Translations under genes and position numbers: made by a program
In this document: in pieces, positions 20,601 to 29,961 of the stretch
How positions within the stretch are numbered: position 1 is the first letter of the stretch
Layout: each line of letters begins with the position of its first letter
Assembly: GCA_012295275.1 (NCBI GenBank)
Contig: CM022670.1
Coordinates: forward strand, 18,940,698-19,004,697
Origin: Chrysomallon squamiferum
Lineage: Eukaryota > Mollusca > Gastropoda > Neomphalida > Peltospiridae
Direction of reading: 5' to 3'
DNA: 64,000 bases
The notes under the pieces: generated by a model
Told to the model about the DNA's origin: nothing
Seen by the model: the letters and a program-made list of their open reading frames with translations, nothing else
The model's database searches: none

Positions 20601-22513
20601 CAATAATAATTTCCTTGTTTTACTTTTTTTTTTTTCTTTATTTTGTTGCTATATTACAGTTTATTAAAATATTTACAACTTACACTCTGTTGTAGGATTT
20701 CGACCTGTGCACTGCTTGTTTCAAGAAGGAGGGACATCAACACAAGATGGACAAGCTTGGACTTGATCTTGATGATGGCTCGTATACTGGTGATAAGCAG
20801 GAAAATCCTCAGGAATCTCGACGACAGTCCATCCAGCGGTGCATTCAGTCCTTGGTACATGCATGTCAGTGCCGAGATGCAAACTGTAGACTTCACAGTT
20901 GCCAGAAAATGAAACGTGTTGTTGCACACACAAAAAGCTGTAGAAGAAAGACTAATGGCTGTCCTATATGTAAACAGTTGATAGCTCTCTGCTGCTACCA
21001 TGCAAAACATTGTGATGAACATAAATGTCAGGTGCCATTCTGCCACCAGCTCAAGCACAAGTTGAGACAGCAGCAGCTACAACAGCGGTTGCAGCAGGCC
21101 CAGATGCTGCGGAGACGGATGGCCTTGATGACTGCAAATAACAGCAGTGCCACCAGCACTGTTGCTGCAGCTCCTCAAGTAGCACCCCAGCTTCCTGCAT
21201 TGCCATCATCATCAACGTTCACAAATGGAAAGCCTCTGTCATCACCACCACAAGGTGCTATGGAAGCTGCAATGAAAGCACAAGAGGCTGCCCAAGCTCA
21301 ACGACAGCTTACTCAGACCATGAATGCAGGCAAGCCGTCTGTGGTCAATATGCAGCAGCCTAAAATGCCCAACCAAGGAATCCCTGTGAATTCTGTATCA
21401 CCTCAGGTTCAGCAGAGACCACTCATGTTTATGCAGCAGCAACAGCAGTACGCAGCACAACAGCAGCTTCCACAACAGCAGCCTGTGGTTCCAACACGAA
21501 TGACAGCTGACCATCAGCAAATGAGAATGCAGATGTCTCATCCAATGCAGCAGACGGTGCCTGGAATGAATGTTGCTATGAACTCCCAGCAGCACAGACC
21601 AGCTAACCAGATGAACAACAGTGCCATTCAACAGTTATTACAAGCACTGAAAAATCAGTCATCCACTCAGACTGAACAGAAAGTTTTGTCAATGCTAAAG
21701 GCAAATCCAGCGCTGATGGCCTCAGTCTTGAAACTAAAGACTCAACGTATGCAACAACAAGCTGCAGCACAACAGCAACAGGTGCAGGGGATGCCTCCAC
21801 AAAACCCTCAACAGGTTCAACAGCCAACACCACAACAGTTGCGCAATCTGCAGCTTATGCAGATGCGTCAGCAGGCTGCCCAGCACCAACAGCAGCAACC
21901 ACAGCAGCAGCATCAAATGAACCAGTTCCAGCAGCCCATGCAGCCTTTCTCACAGAGGCAACGCTTGAACTTTCCACCTCAACAGAGTTTCCAAAATGAT
22001 GGTGCTCAGCATCACTTACATCAGTTTCAGCAGCAACAACAGCAGCAGATGATGCAGGTTCAACATCACCAAGCCCAACTGAAACAGCATGTTGTTGGTG
22101 GTCAGCCGATGAGTCCGCAGATGATGGTGCAAGCAAATCCATCTCCACAGCAGTTGATGCAGCAAGTGCGGTCACCACCGGCTCCATCCACCTTGCCACA
22201 AACAGTCCGATCTCCTCAGCCAATCCCTTCACCTCGGCAGCAGCCCATCCCATCACCACGTCAGCAGCCGCAGCAGTCACCTCATCATGTACCAACAATT
22301 AACTCACCGCATCCAGTTATGGCAGGATCATCTGCTACTCCTGATCCCAGTCAAATGAATTCGGATCAAATCATGCTTCCTCAGTTACAGTCAGCTCACA
22401 CTTCCATGTTACAAAGTCCAGCCAATACAGACTTAATGAATGCACAAGATCAAGACATGTCATCAACAATCCCGCCACAGGACCAGCTTTCACGATACGT
22501 CGAAACATTGTAG
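5542..22513 (+). CDS. CBP/p300 histone acetyltransferase co-activator, complete, 27 coding exons
   Basis: Nuclear co-activator that acetylates histones and transcription factors and bridges activators such as phospho-CREB to the transcription machinery. Exons: 5542-5635, 6746-7479, 7791-7940, 8187-8469, 8639-8752, 9090-9284, 10103-10310, 10670-10787, 11213-11366, 11939-11998, 12714-12862, 13052-13405, 13551-14127, 14258-14376, 14874-15044, 15267-15424, 15642-15722, 15955-16011, 16255-16332, 16575-16642, 17091-17238, 17587-17727, 18204-18483, 18834-19037, 19735-19893, 20250-20528, 20696-22513. All introns are GT-AG and phases agree throughout; the sum is 6951 bp, 2316 residues plus stop, close to vertebrate CBP/p300 (about 2400). 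Order: LxxLL, TAZ1 (363-451), KIX (575-657), CRD1-like (872-1063), bromodomain (1066-1172), PHD/RING, HAT, ZZ, TAZ2 (1752-1853), NCBD (2018-2065). Vertebrates have two paralogues; this single gene is the pre-duplication type. Confidence 0.97.
6746..7479 (+). CDS. CBP exon 2: N-terminal region with LxxLL nuclear-receptor box
   Basis: Encodes residues 32-276. It opens with [20 protein letters not shown], the conserved acidic CBP/p300 motif. An LxxLL motif (LSHLL, within residues 75-88) corresponds to the receptor-interaction box of vertebrate CBP/p300. The rest is a Ser/Asn/Gln/Met-rich disordered stretch. Flanked by a tacag acceptor and a gtatgt donor. The LxxLL segment has a near copy in exon 13. 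Confidence 0.93.
7791..7940 (+). CDS. CBP exon 3: Pro/Thr/Ser/Met linker
   Basis: Fifty codons of low-complexity linker ([18 protein letters not shown] onward) between the N-terminal region and TAZ1. The exon is phase 0 at both ends, so it can be skipped without a frameshift. Acceptor tttgtcag, donor gtaagt. Confidence 0.88.
8187..8258 (+). repeat. 9 bp coding minisatellite, eight PGQ units
   Basis: Eight copies of CCAGGACAG or close variants (CAG/CAA alternation, CCG in the first) begin at the first base of exon 4. A ninth degenerate unit encodes PVQ. The repeat lies directly next to the 3' splice site and just before TAZ1. Confidence 0.95.
8187..8752 (+). CDS. CBP exons 4-5: PGQ repeat and TAZ1 zinc finger
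   Basis: Exons 8187-8469 and 8639-8752. The first starts with eight tandem Pro-Gly-Gln triplets, then enters TAZ1 at about residue 363. TAZ1 (CH1) binds activation domains of factors such as HIF-1alpha and STAT proteins. Its zinc ligands are visible in HAHKC, ACSLPYC, HMTTC, CQVAHC, HWKNC and CPVC, the expected three HCCC sites. The exon join CAGG|TT restores CQVAHC. Exon 5 ends in phase 1. Confidence 0.95.
9090..9284 (+). CDS. CBP exon 6: TAZ1-KIX linker
   Basis: Residues 459-523, a Thr/Ala/Ser-rich linker followed by the family signature [11 protein letters not shown], conserved just after TAZ1 in CBP/p300. Acceptor tttatag, donor gtatgt; phase 1 at both ends, so exon skipping would keep frame. 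Confidence 0.92.
10103..11366 (+). CDS. CBP exons 7-9: KIX domain
   Basis: Exons 10103-10310, 10670-10787 and 11213-11366. The KIX domain (about residues 575-657) binds the phosphorylated KID of CREB as well as MYB and MLL. It reads [19 protein letters not shown], then the helix-2 segment with [18 protein letters not shown], then [20 protein letters not shown]. The Tyr that hydrogen-bonds phospho-Ser133 of CREB (in EEYYHLL) is present. The domain is split at two introns, in phases 2 and 0. Downstream of KIX comes a Gly/Asn/Gln linker. Confidence 0.96.
11939..13405 (+). CDS. CBP exons 10-12: disordered Pro/Gln-rich linker
   Basis: Exons 11939-11998 (60 bp, the second-smallest in the gene), 12714-12862 and 13052-13405, residues 684-871. 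Exon 10 encodes [19 protein letters not shown]-like sequence; exons 11-12 are rich in Pro, Gln, Met and Thr and end in a Gln run. The conserved [15 protein letters not shown]-type segment lies early in exon 12. No folded domain is expected here. Phases: 1, 1, 0, 0. Exon 10 is assigned on frame, splice sites and neighbours. Confidence 0.85.
13551..14127 (+). CDS. CBP exon 13: CRD1-like region with SUMO motifs and second LxxLL
   Basis: Residues 872-1063, just before the bromodomain, where vertebrate p300 has the repression domain CRD1. The exon holds an LxxLL segment (LSSLL, within residues 891-904) and five psi-K-x-E SUMO consensus sites: VKQE (13584-13595), MKTE (13749-13760), IKSE (13761-13772), FKTE (13785-13796) and VKEE (13938-13949). 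The MKTEIKSE pair aligns in position and sequence with the SUMO-modified pair of p300. The exon ends in a Lys-rich KPNKKKG run. Confidence 0.9.
14258..15424 (+). CDS. CBP exons 14-16: bromodomain
   Basis: Exons 14258-14376, 14874-15044 and 15267-15424. The bromodomain (about 1066-1172) recognises acetyl-lysine. It contains [48 protein letters not shown] and [18 protein letters not shown]. The acetyl-lysine-binding Asn is N1148 by my numbering (in NAWVYN). Exon 16 continues into the linker [13 protein letters not shown] and [17 protein letters not shown]. This is among the most conserved parts of the protein. Confidence 0.98.
15642..16642 (+). CDS. CBP exons 17-20: PHD/RING module of the catalytic core
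   Basis: Exons 15642-15722, 15955-16011, 16255-16332 and 16575-16642, all small. They encode [50 protein letters not shown] and [19 protein letters not shown]. The Cys/His pattern matches the discontinuous PHD with inserted RING that packs against the HAT and restrains it in p300. Four exons of 57-81 bp in a row show an intron-dense catalytic core. All junctions join in frame (phases 2, 2, 2, 2, 1). Confidence 0.95.
17091..20528 (+). CDS. CBP exons 21-26: acetyltransferase domain
   Basis: Exons 17091-17238, 17587-17727, 18204-18483, 18834-19037, 19735-19893 and 20250-20528, residues about 1307-1711. The core is unmistakable: [56 protein letters not shown] and [13 protein letters not shown]. 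The residues matching p300 Trp1436 and Tyr1467 (acetyl-CoA/lysine handling and proton donation) are Trp1449 and Tyr1480 here. Exon 24 ends in an acidic, Glu-rich coil, and exon 25 carries the Lys-rich autoacetylation loop. Exon 26 ends in the first half of the ZZ finger ([17 protein letters not shown]). Confidence 0.98.
19470..19588 (+). repeat. Tandem duplication, about 59 bp unit, in CBP intron 24
   Basis: Two adjacent copies share TTTTTTTGATACACAG, then A-rich sequence and ATAAATTTGGAAAA plus ATAGTTTA. Copy 1 is about 19470-19528 and copy 2 about 19529-19588, differing by a few substitutions. Each copy carries an acceptor-like gatacacag, but no matching exon follows. Confidence 0.8.
19735..19893 (+). 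CDS. CBP exon 25: lysine-rich HAT autoinhibitory loop
   Basis: A 159 bp exon, phase 0 at both ends, encoding about 15 Lys in its first 35 codons ([20 protein letters not shown]), then the conserved [11 protein letters not shown]. In p300 this loop blocks the active site until it is autoacetylated. The donor gttggt is weaker than the others. Because exons 24, 25 and 26 are all phase 0-0, exon 25 could be skipped in frame, although that would also remove the conserved helix that follows the loop. Confidence 0.92.
20696..22513 (+). CDS. CBP exon 27: ZZ end, TAZ2, NCBD and Q-rich C-terminus
   Basis: A single 1818 bp terminal exon, residues 1712-2316, ending in TAG. It completes the ZZ finger ([18 protein letters not shown]), then TAZ2 ([25 protein letters not shown] and CQVPFC ligands) and its basic helix [20 protein letters not shown]. 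The nuclear co-activator binding domain follows at about 2018-2065 ([32 protein letters not shown]). The rest is Gln/Pro/Met-rich, with repeated PIPSPRQQ-like units near the end. Open frames on the opposite strand here reflect Gln-codon bias and are not genes. Confidence 0.97.
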   Translation, partial: DFDLCTACFKKEGHQHKMDKLGLDLDDGSYTGDKQENPQESRRQSIQRCIQSLVHACQCRDANCRLHSCQKMKRVVAHTKSCRRKTNGCPICKQLIALCCYHAKHCDEHKCQVPFCHQLKHKLRQQQLQQRLQQAQMLRRRMALMTANNSSATSTVAAAPQVAPQLPALPSSSTFTNGKPLSSPPQGAMEAAMKAQEAAQAQRQLTQTMNAGKPSVVNMQQPKMPNQGIPVNSVSPQVQQRPLMFMQQQQQYAAQQQLPQQQPVVPTRMTADHQQMRMQMSHPMQQTVPGMNVAMNSQQHRPANQMNNSAIQQLLQALKNQSSTQTEQKVLSMLKANPALMASVLKLKTQRMQQQAAAQQQQVQGMPPQNPQQVQQPTPQQLRNLQLMQMRQQAAQHQQQQPQQQHQMNQFQQPMQPFSQRQRLNFPPQQSFQNDGAQHHLHQFQQQQQQQMMQVQHHQAQLKQHVVGGQPMSPQMMVQANPSPQQLMQQVRSPPAPSTLPQTVRSPQPIPSPRQQPIPSPRQQPQQSPHHVPTINSPHPVMAGSSATPDPSQMNSDQIMLPQLQSAHTSMLQSPANTDLMNAQDQDMSSTIPPQDQLSRYVETL

Positions 22514-25500
22514 TATTGAGCCTAATATTAAAGTATATTCAAATTTTATACATGCATATAAATATATATTAAATGTTATATATTTCATGTACATAGACTG
22601 TAAAAAGTTGTAACTATCATACATAATGAAATGCAAACATAATTTATCATTCACTTATAGATTTATCATATTTTGTCATTGTTTTTCATTTTTTCAGAAC
22701 AAGGTATCAGAAATTTTGATAAAAAAAAAAAAAATGAAAGCAAAAACTTTATCTTGTCATTAATAAAAAAAAAAGTAATAATTCATTTATTTGTAGTTAG
22801 GCACTTGTTGCAAAAGTTCATGGATATCAGCTACAAAACATTCTAGCTTTGTGTTGATTCATTATTTGTATAGTTAGTGTTTCTATTCTGTCCCATCTAC
22901 ATCTAAGCAAATTGAGATACTCCTGTTGACACTCTGTAATTGTGTTTAGTGTGTTGATGTTTAGCTGGCAAAGGATGAAGTTACCAGAGAATCTTTTGTG
23001 TTGTGATTTGCACAAGTTGGTGCATTTTTGTCGGGTTGCATTGGGGAAAAAAGCAGGAAAAGAAAAGCATGCAGCATGTGATTCAGTTTACTGTTTTAGA
23101 ATATTCACACGAGATCTTTTTATTAATAATAAATTTTTTATACTTTTTTTTTTAAAAATTATTATTTAAATGTTCTGCTACTGGATTCATGGAGAGAGAA
23201 AATAAGTGAAAAGGATATAAACTGGAATTCATCACCATTTGTCAGAAAGGACTGTTTGACTGTGTTTAAATGTAATACTGACTGTATTGACCAGTGGTAA
23301 TCTTATAAAACAATTGTGTGTATGCATGTTGGTGTCAGGAGATTACCAGTATCTCTTAATTACAATCTTTCCAATTTGCATTTGATATTTCATGAGTGAC
23401 ATTGTAAATAAATATTTCCTACCAGGAAAAATTTAATGAAAATTTGCTTTTATTTTTTATTTTATATATAATTTGATATCTTAAATTATTGTTTGGAGTG
23501 TTGGAAAATTTTGTTACAGGCTAATTATACAAATTATTCTGTATCAAAAGAGTAAATATTTTGCTTAGTTGGTACCAACTGTTAAATGAAACAAAGTCTG
23601 GTTGATTCACAAAAAGATTTTTCTCAAGTATTAATAATTTTGCACTGTTCGATTGCATTGTCTTTCCCAATTTAACGGGTGTCAGTATAAAGTTTAGATT
23701 CATAACAAAACTGGCGTAGTTATACAGTTATTTCCCTTGAATATAATTCACACAAATGTTTAACATCAAAATGAGGAACCATGCAGCAACAAATTTTAGT
23801 AAATGACGGGATACAAAAATGGAAATTCAATTGATATTTGCTGCAGTATTATCTTTGTAATTTTATTTGGATCATATAAATATTTGTTAATGAATATTTA
23901 TTTTGATATATATTATTAGCTTTTGACAGAATTGGTTTTAAAACTGATATGTCACGTTTTGTTTAATAAAAAAAAGTTGGATTTCTAAAAATGTCTGAAC
24001 TTCGTCTCTTCCCACTTTGTCATAATCTTTTTATTTCCAATAAATAATTTTCAGTCAAAATGTATAAAAGCAATTTATTTTATGAGTGTTGAGCAGTACC
24101 TCATTGGTATGAAGAAAATCGGTTAGTCTGATCTGCAACAAATTTATGAAACAGCTACCAAATTTTTCCATCTTTGGAATGGATGCTGATGATAAAAGGA
24201 GCACAGTAGTTGATTTTAAAACATTATTTTTTTTGCTAATAATCTGTTGGCAACATGTTATATGTTTACTTGCCCTTCAAAACGTCACAGAAACAGATTA
24301 AAATAGTTTTCTTGCACCAAAAATGAAAGAAAACAAACTGAAAAATATTTCACATGCCATATCTTATGGCAATCTTTTTTATTTCACACCAATAGCAGAA
24401 TGACAATTTGTAGGAAACGTGTTAGTAAGGTATTAATCTTTATTACTCCTAACATGAAGTTGACTGAACCATGAATGTGAACATGAAGCAGTAAGTCAAA
24501 ATGTGGCTGAGGGAGATGGAAAAAGATAACACTGTTATGATTAACAAGAAGCTTTTTAATTTTAATAACCACAAACCTATGGTAAAGGAATTTAAATTTT
24601 GTTCAAATAAATTTTATATATCTGACAAAATGGTTAAAATAAAAATAAAATAAGGAATATGTTAAAACTGGCACTTAACCTGTAAATAATATTTATTTCT
24701 ATTTTATATTAACAACTGAATAATAAAAATAATAATAAAAAAAACACCCTGTGTTTACATGAGTAAATTTACAACAATATATATTAATAAACAGCTTTAT
24801 TTTCTTGTTTTAAACAATTTTTCTTAAATATTGTTAAACTAAAGCAGATTTATAAATTACACAAATTGTATTTCTATCAGACTGCTTTTATAATCTGACT
24901 AATGAATATAGTCATTTTAAAATATTCTGTTTTGAAATGAAACATGAGGTAATATCTAGGTATTCCTTTCAAAATGTTGAAATGCAGTGAGAACTGAATG
25001 TAAAAGACTGGCATGTATATTTTCACATTTTTTATCCTTAAACATACTGAATCAATGAAACTATCCCAGTGCCAAATATTTCCATTTTGTGGATATACAT
25101 GTACAGATGACACATCCAGTTACAGATTACATCATTTATTAGTAACAAGATGATGTTTTACATATAAAATGCAACTAATAATTTCTGTTGAGATTTGTAT
25201 TTTTCTGCAATGCTATATCGGTATAAACAGGAGACAAAAAGATAAATATTCAAAACTTACAAATTTATTATTCTTTATACTGTAATTTATATTTTTGTTT
25301 GTGTTTTTAGTATTATTATTTATTTTTATTTTCTTATCACCATATAATCTAATGGTTGAAGGAAGGACTAATTTTGTGAAAGAAAACTGGATATCAGCTT
25401 CACACAATTTTCATAATTTCACTCAAGGAAGATTATAATTTTAGGCACCAATTTAAAAAATAGACTGTGGTACGTAACTATTGTAAAACAGATTCAAATG

Positions 25501-28500
25501 GCAATTTTACAAACTGGCATCAAAAAAAAATCAAAAAAACAAAAAAAAAGTCTCCATAAATTGGAAGCTGCAAATTATGAGTACATTTTTATTTTATTTA
25601 AAAAGAAGAAAAATAAATAAGCATTTTTGTTTTATAACAATTAATATTGATTGTATTTTAAAAAAAAATTATTTGTACTAACATGAAATTTGACATTAAT
25701 AGCTGATTTAGTAAATTCTTACATTTTCTTGCTGTATTTTTCAAAAATTATCACATTTTTAAGAAAAACAAATAACTGTAATTTTAGGACTGACAGAGCA
25801 ACAATAAACAGGAAAGTTGGGGACAACAGCATGTACTTTTCAGCCACAAAAATAAAATAATACCTAACAAACAACAGTAAAAATTTACACTGCAAATCTG
25901 AACCTTTGTTTAAAAATAGCTACAAACATACCAACACGTTATAAAATGTACACTGAAAATTATATGCTGACAAATGTATAATAATTTAATGACATGATAC
26001 AAGTAGTGAGCTAAATTCATAACGTTACAGATATTAATAATAATAATAATAATAAACAACTGTACAAGTTCATTAGTAAAACTTCAAAAATAAAAGAGTT
26101 ATTTTAACAAAAATGTCACAGCATATTATTAATGTATTTCATGTTGTAACATATTGAGCATAGGGGTATATGACAAATACACAAATATAGTTTATGTTTA
26201 ATTGTATCCATACTTCTCAAACTATATGGTATGTACAAATCTCCTATTCCATTCACATGAATGAGAAAAAGAACAAAACAACAACACAAATATTGGTGAT
26301 GTATTAGTTTGATATGTAACACTAGATTTAATACGGTTGTAATCTACAAACTGAAGTTGTTACTATCACAAATTACTTATTAAAAAAAAGAAAAAAAAAG
26401 AGCATAGCATGTATTAAGTAACCTAATCATCCTAATGATAACAAAATTAATATTCAATATGTTTTTTTTATCTGAAATTAACTCACTTTCATTATGTGAG
26501 AATGATAGAATTTAAAATGGATTACCAACAATATTTTAAACATTTATATATTAAAAAAAAAAGAGTTAAAAATTACTTTTATTAAAAGCATTATTTGTAT
26601 CCTAAAAATAAGAATACTTAATTAAAATGTTGATTAAATTTGTTTGTTCGAAAATTCAGTGTATTAAGTAAACCAACATTTAACACTTAAACAACAAGCA
26701 ATGTATTAGATAACAATATCCTAAATCTAAAACAAATTTTAAAAATCACAGTAAAGACTTAAAGTTTAAAAGAAAAGCAACAGGGTTTTATTCAAAAGCT
26801 TTATGTAAAAAATATTTAAATAAAAATCACCAATGCAAACATGAGCATTCCTGTTATGGCAAAATGAAATAAAATTATTTTAAAGAAATATTCAGGCCAC
26901 CCCCACCCTCTAAGAAATAAGCCTTTGAGGGTTTACAGTAATAAAATTAATAATAATCCTTACCTAATCCACTAATATTTTCTGTCCATTTAACAAATTA
27001 AAACGGCATAATTGCAGAATTTATAAAAATAATTTTAAAAATGTACATGTACTTGAGGCAATTACATATTTCTAGACAATTCTGCCCACTGAAAGCTGAT
27101 GACAAATGATGACAAATTTCTAATTGTTGCATATTTCTAAATGTAGTTAATAAAAAAAAAAAGAGAAAAACTCAGTGAAGGGTTAGCAGAAACAATATTA
27201 CAAATAACTAAAAGTCATGAAACAAACACCTTTTTTTCCCTATTTTCATCAGACTACTGAACATCTCATTGCAGCTATTCAGTGAAAGGAAGAAAACTGT
27301 CTGCAGTCAAATGTATGTGAACCAAACAGATTTGTTCTATTTTATTAAATAAATAAATCTACATTAGGTAGTAATGTACATTTCATATTGTGGACTTCTG
27401 CAAGAAACCCCCATTTATCGCTACAGTATTCTTTTAAATTCTGCAATACAGATTGAAGATTAAAATTATAATTTTGAATATTATCATCAAATTATTAATT
27501 TTTATCTCAAATCTCAATAATAATTATGATAAGATAAATTAATAACTAAGAATTTTTATTCGTAGATATTTCTGAATTTTTTTATTTCTTTTTAAATTTC
27601 TTTTAAAGCAGTGTGCCACATTTGGTCCCAAAAGAAAATGTGTTTACAAAGCAACATAATTTTAAAACAAAAATAAAAATAAAAACAAAACAAAATAAAG
27701 CATTGTTGAATTAAAACCCAAACCAACTCAAATTGGAAATTAAAACAAAAAATCTGGAAATGTTTCCAAGCCTGAAAAATGCAAAACAAAATTAATAGAT
27801 TATTACTGTATGAAAAGTTTTTCAAAAATTAAAAAAAGTTTATAAATTTACATGGTGAACATTTTTTTTATTATTATTTTTTTTAAAACATATTGTAGCA
27901 GTGAAATAAGACAAAATTGAGCAGACAATGAATTGTTCTGATCACATTAGGAACGGTTATAATATTATTTAAATGAAAAAGAGGAGTAGATAACAAATCA
28001 TATATAGATCTTTCCTCTGTGTTTCTAAATTAACAAATATAATAATTAATACATTTTCTGTTAATGTTATCACCACAATAAATATGAAATTACTTAATTT
28101 GTGAACAAAGAAATGCATTTTTGTTTTTTAATAAAGCGGTAATAATAAAAAAAAAAAATAACCCAACAATAACAACCCTAAAACAATGATTGTTTTTCTA
28201 CAAGGAAATTATGTGCATTAAATTTCAGTCATGATACTTGTGTGTGTTGTTATGTGAACATATTTATTGTTAATCTTTTCGTCTGAATAATAATTAGTTA
28301 TAATAATAATAATAATAAAAGCAAAAACAGAAATCCTATTCACACATTACTTTTTCCACAGTTACTTAAAAAGCACAACCTTTTCACACAAGGCAGTTAA
28401 TACTATTGTCATCATCATTCAAGAACAAAAGCCCCCATTCACACTAAATTTCAAGATGTTTTAAATTTAAAATAAACAAGCTCTATCATCAGCCTGACTA

Positions 28501-28792
28501 GGGTTCTCAAAATGAAAATTTAATGTAAGTACCAACGGACGGATAGATGTTCAGACAACCTCCAGTCACTACATCTTGTTCTATTATGTCACATCACTGT
28601 GCTGCCTCTATATCCAATAAATAACAAAGGATTTCTTTTGTTTTTAAATTGTTTTGAATTACCATCATTAAAAATAAGGCTTGTTTATTTAAAATTTTGA
28701 ATTTGGTTTAATATTTCCTAAATAATTTTGATTCTTGAACTGTACAGATTAAAATTTCATTTTAAAACAATTCTGCTAAAAATTAATGACTA

Positions 28793-28794
<2 letters not shown>

Positions 28795-28831
<37 letters not shown>
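28795..28831. repeat. (GT)n microsatellite
   Basis: About 18 perfect TG units in the spacer between the two genes. Confidence 0.95.
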
Positions 28832-28833
<2 letters not shown>

Positions 28834-29551
28834 AAATTGCATCACTTTTAATTTTAATTTTATTTATTATTTATTTTTATATTTAAGATAAATGCATGAA
28901 AAAGCCATGATATCTAAGATGTGCAAACGTATCTGTCCATAACCTTGGATATCAAAACTTAAAATAATCTTAAGTTGCATTATTTAGAAAATAGAATTGA
29001 AAATTGAAAATATTTGATAAATTTTGTAATATGTATTCATCTGAAGATGATTATGAAAAAGTTGTTAAAATTTCTTTTTACAAATATATATAATTTGTAA
29101 AAAGAAATTTAAATATAAACACATTTGTTTCAGTGATGAAAAAGAATAAAACAAAACAAAATGCACACTTGTACAACAATCAACACAATCAGAAAAAAAA
29201 AAACATTCATGGATTTTAAAAACAATTTGTAAGTTTCAGTTAAAAATACATATATTCCAATTAAAATTGACTACCCTGTATAAAGTAACAAAAAATAAAA
29301 CAATGGCATTTTTTCTTACATTACAAAGTGCCTGAATTGTATACATATAAACAATAGAATGTGTGGTTACCAAAAACAAAACAATATGTAAGGTAAAAAG
29401 TGGTTGTTCTTTTCTTCTTCTTTTTTGTTATTTTATCTTTAAAAAAATAATAAAATAAATAAATAAATAATGAATAAAATAATTAATTAAAATAAAAACT
29501 TTGAAAGAAAAAATGTTCTTTAATTTTCTAGATTTGTTTTCTGCTTTTTTT

Positions 29552-29552
29552 T

Positions 29553-29588
<36 letters not shown>
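29552..29588. repeat. Poly(T) tract
   Basis: About 35 T with one G interruption, roughly 370 bp downstream of the ADCY9 stop on the transcribed - strand, where it reads as poly(A). It may be the fossil tail of an inserted retrosequence or simple slippage; no element body is recognisable beside it. Confidence 0.85.
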
Positions 29589-29589
<1 letters not shown>

Positions 29590-29961
29590 TAACTAAGGAT
29601 AAAATCATATGGAAACGAAACACAAATGCAAATTAATACTGTTAAAAATAATTACTTTAAAATAATTTTAATTCCATATTCTGCTGTGTGTAGGAATAAC
29701 CATCAACAGAATAAATAACTTAGCTAAACATTTTCTAAAGTCTCACTTATAGAGAGATAATTATGTAAATCAGATGCCATCAATTTTAGATGTTTTTAGA
29801 CCTGATTGAGGATGATAAAGAATTATAAAATTACAAGGACAAGCCAGAAAATAATTCTTTGATCTTCCATTTCTAAAACATCTCAAATCATGATACTCTG
29901 AGTATTTTTTTTTAATTTTACATTTAAAAGAACAAAAAAATTAAAAACACAATTAAATATG

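Larger units (their letters stand above)
22514..29961. other. AT-rich convergent spacer with the 3' UTRs of CBP and ADCY9
   Basis: No coding sequence is supported in these 7.4 kb; all open frames are short and low in complexity. The left part is CBP 3' UTR read on the + strand, with AATAAA hexamers near 22760, 23407 and 23965. The right part is presumably ADCY9 3' UTR on the - strand, where TTTATT (AATAAA in antisense) occurs repeatedly between about 27500 and 29000. Which signals are used, and whether the two mRNAs overlap, cannot be told from sequence. Confidence 0.6.

Noticed and set aside
20654-22298. Several antisense frames over CBP exon 27
   Set aside because: Products of Gln/Pro codon bias on the sense strand; no independent domains or start contexts.
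22827-23169. Short frames just after the CBP stop
   Set aside because: Lie in the presumed 3' UTR, no homology, AT-rich tails.
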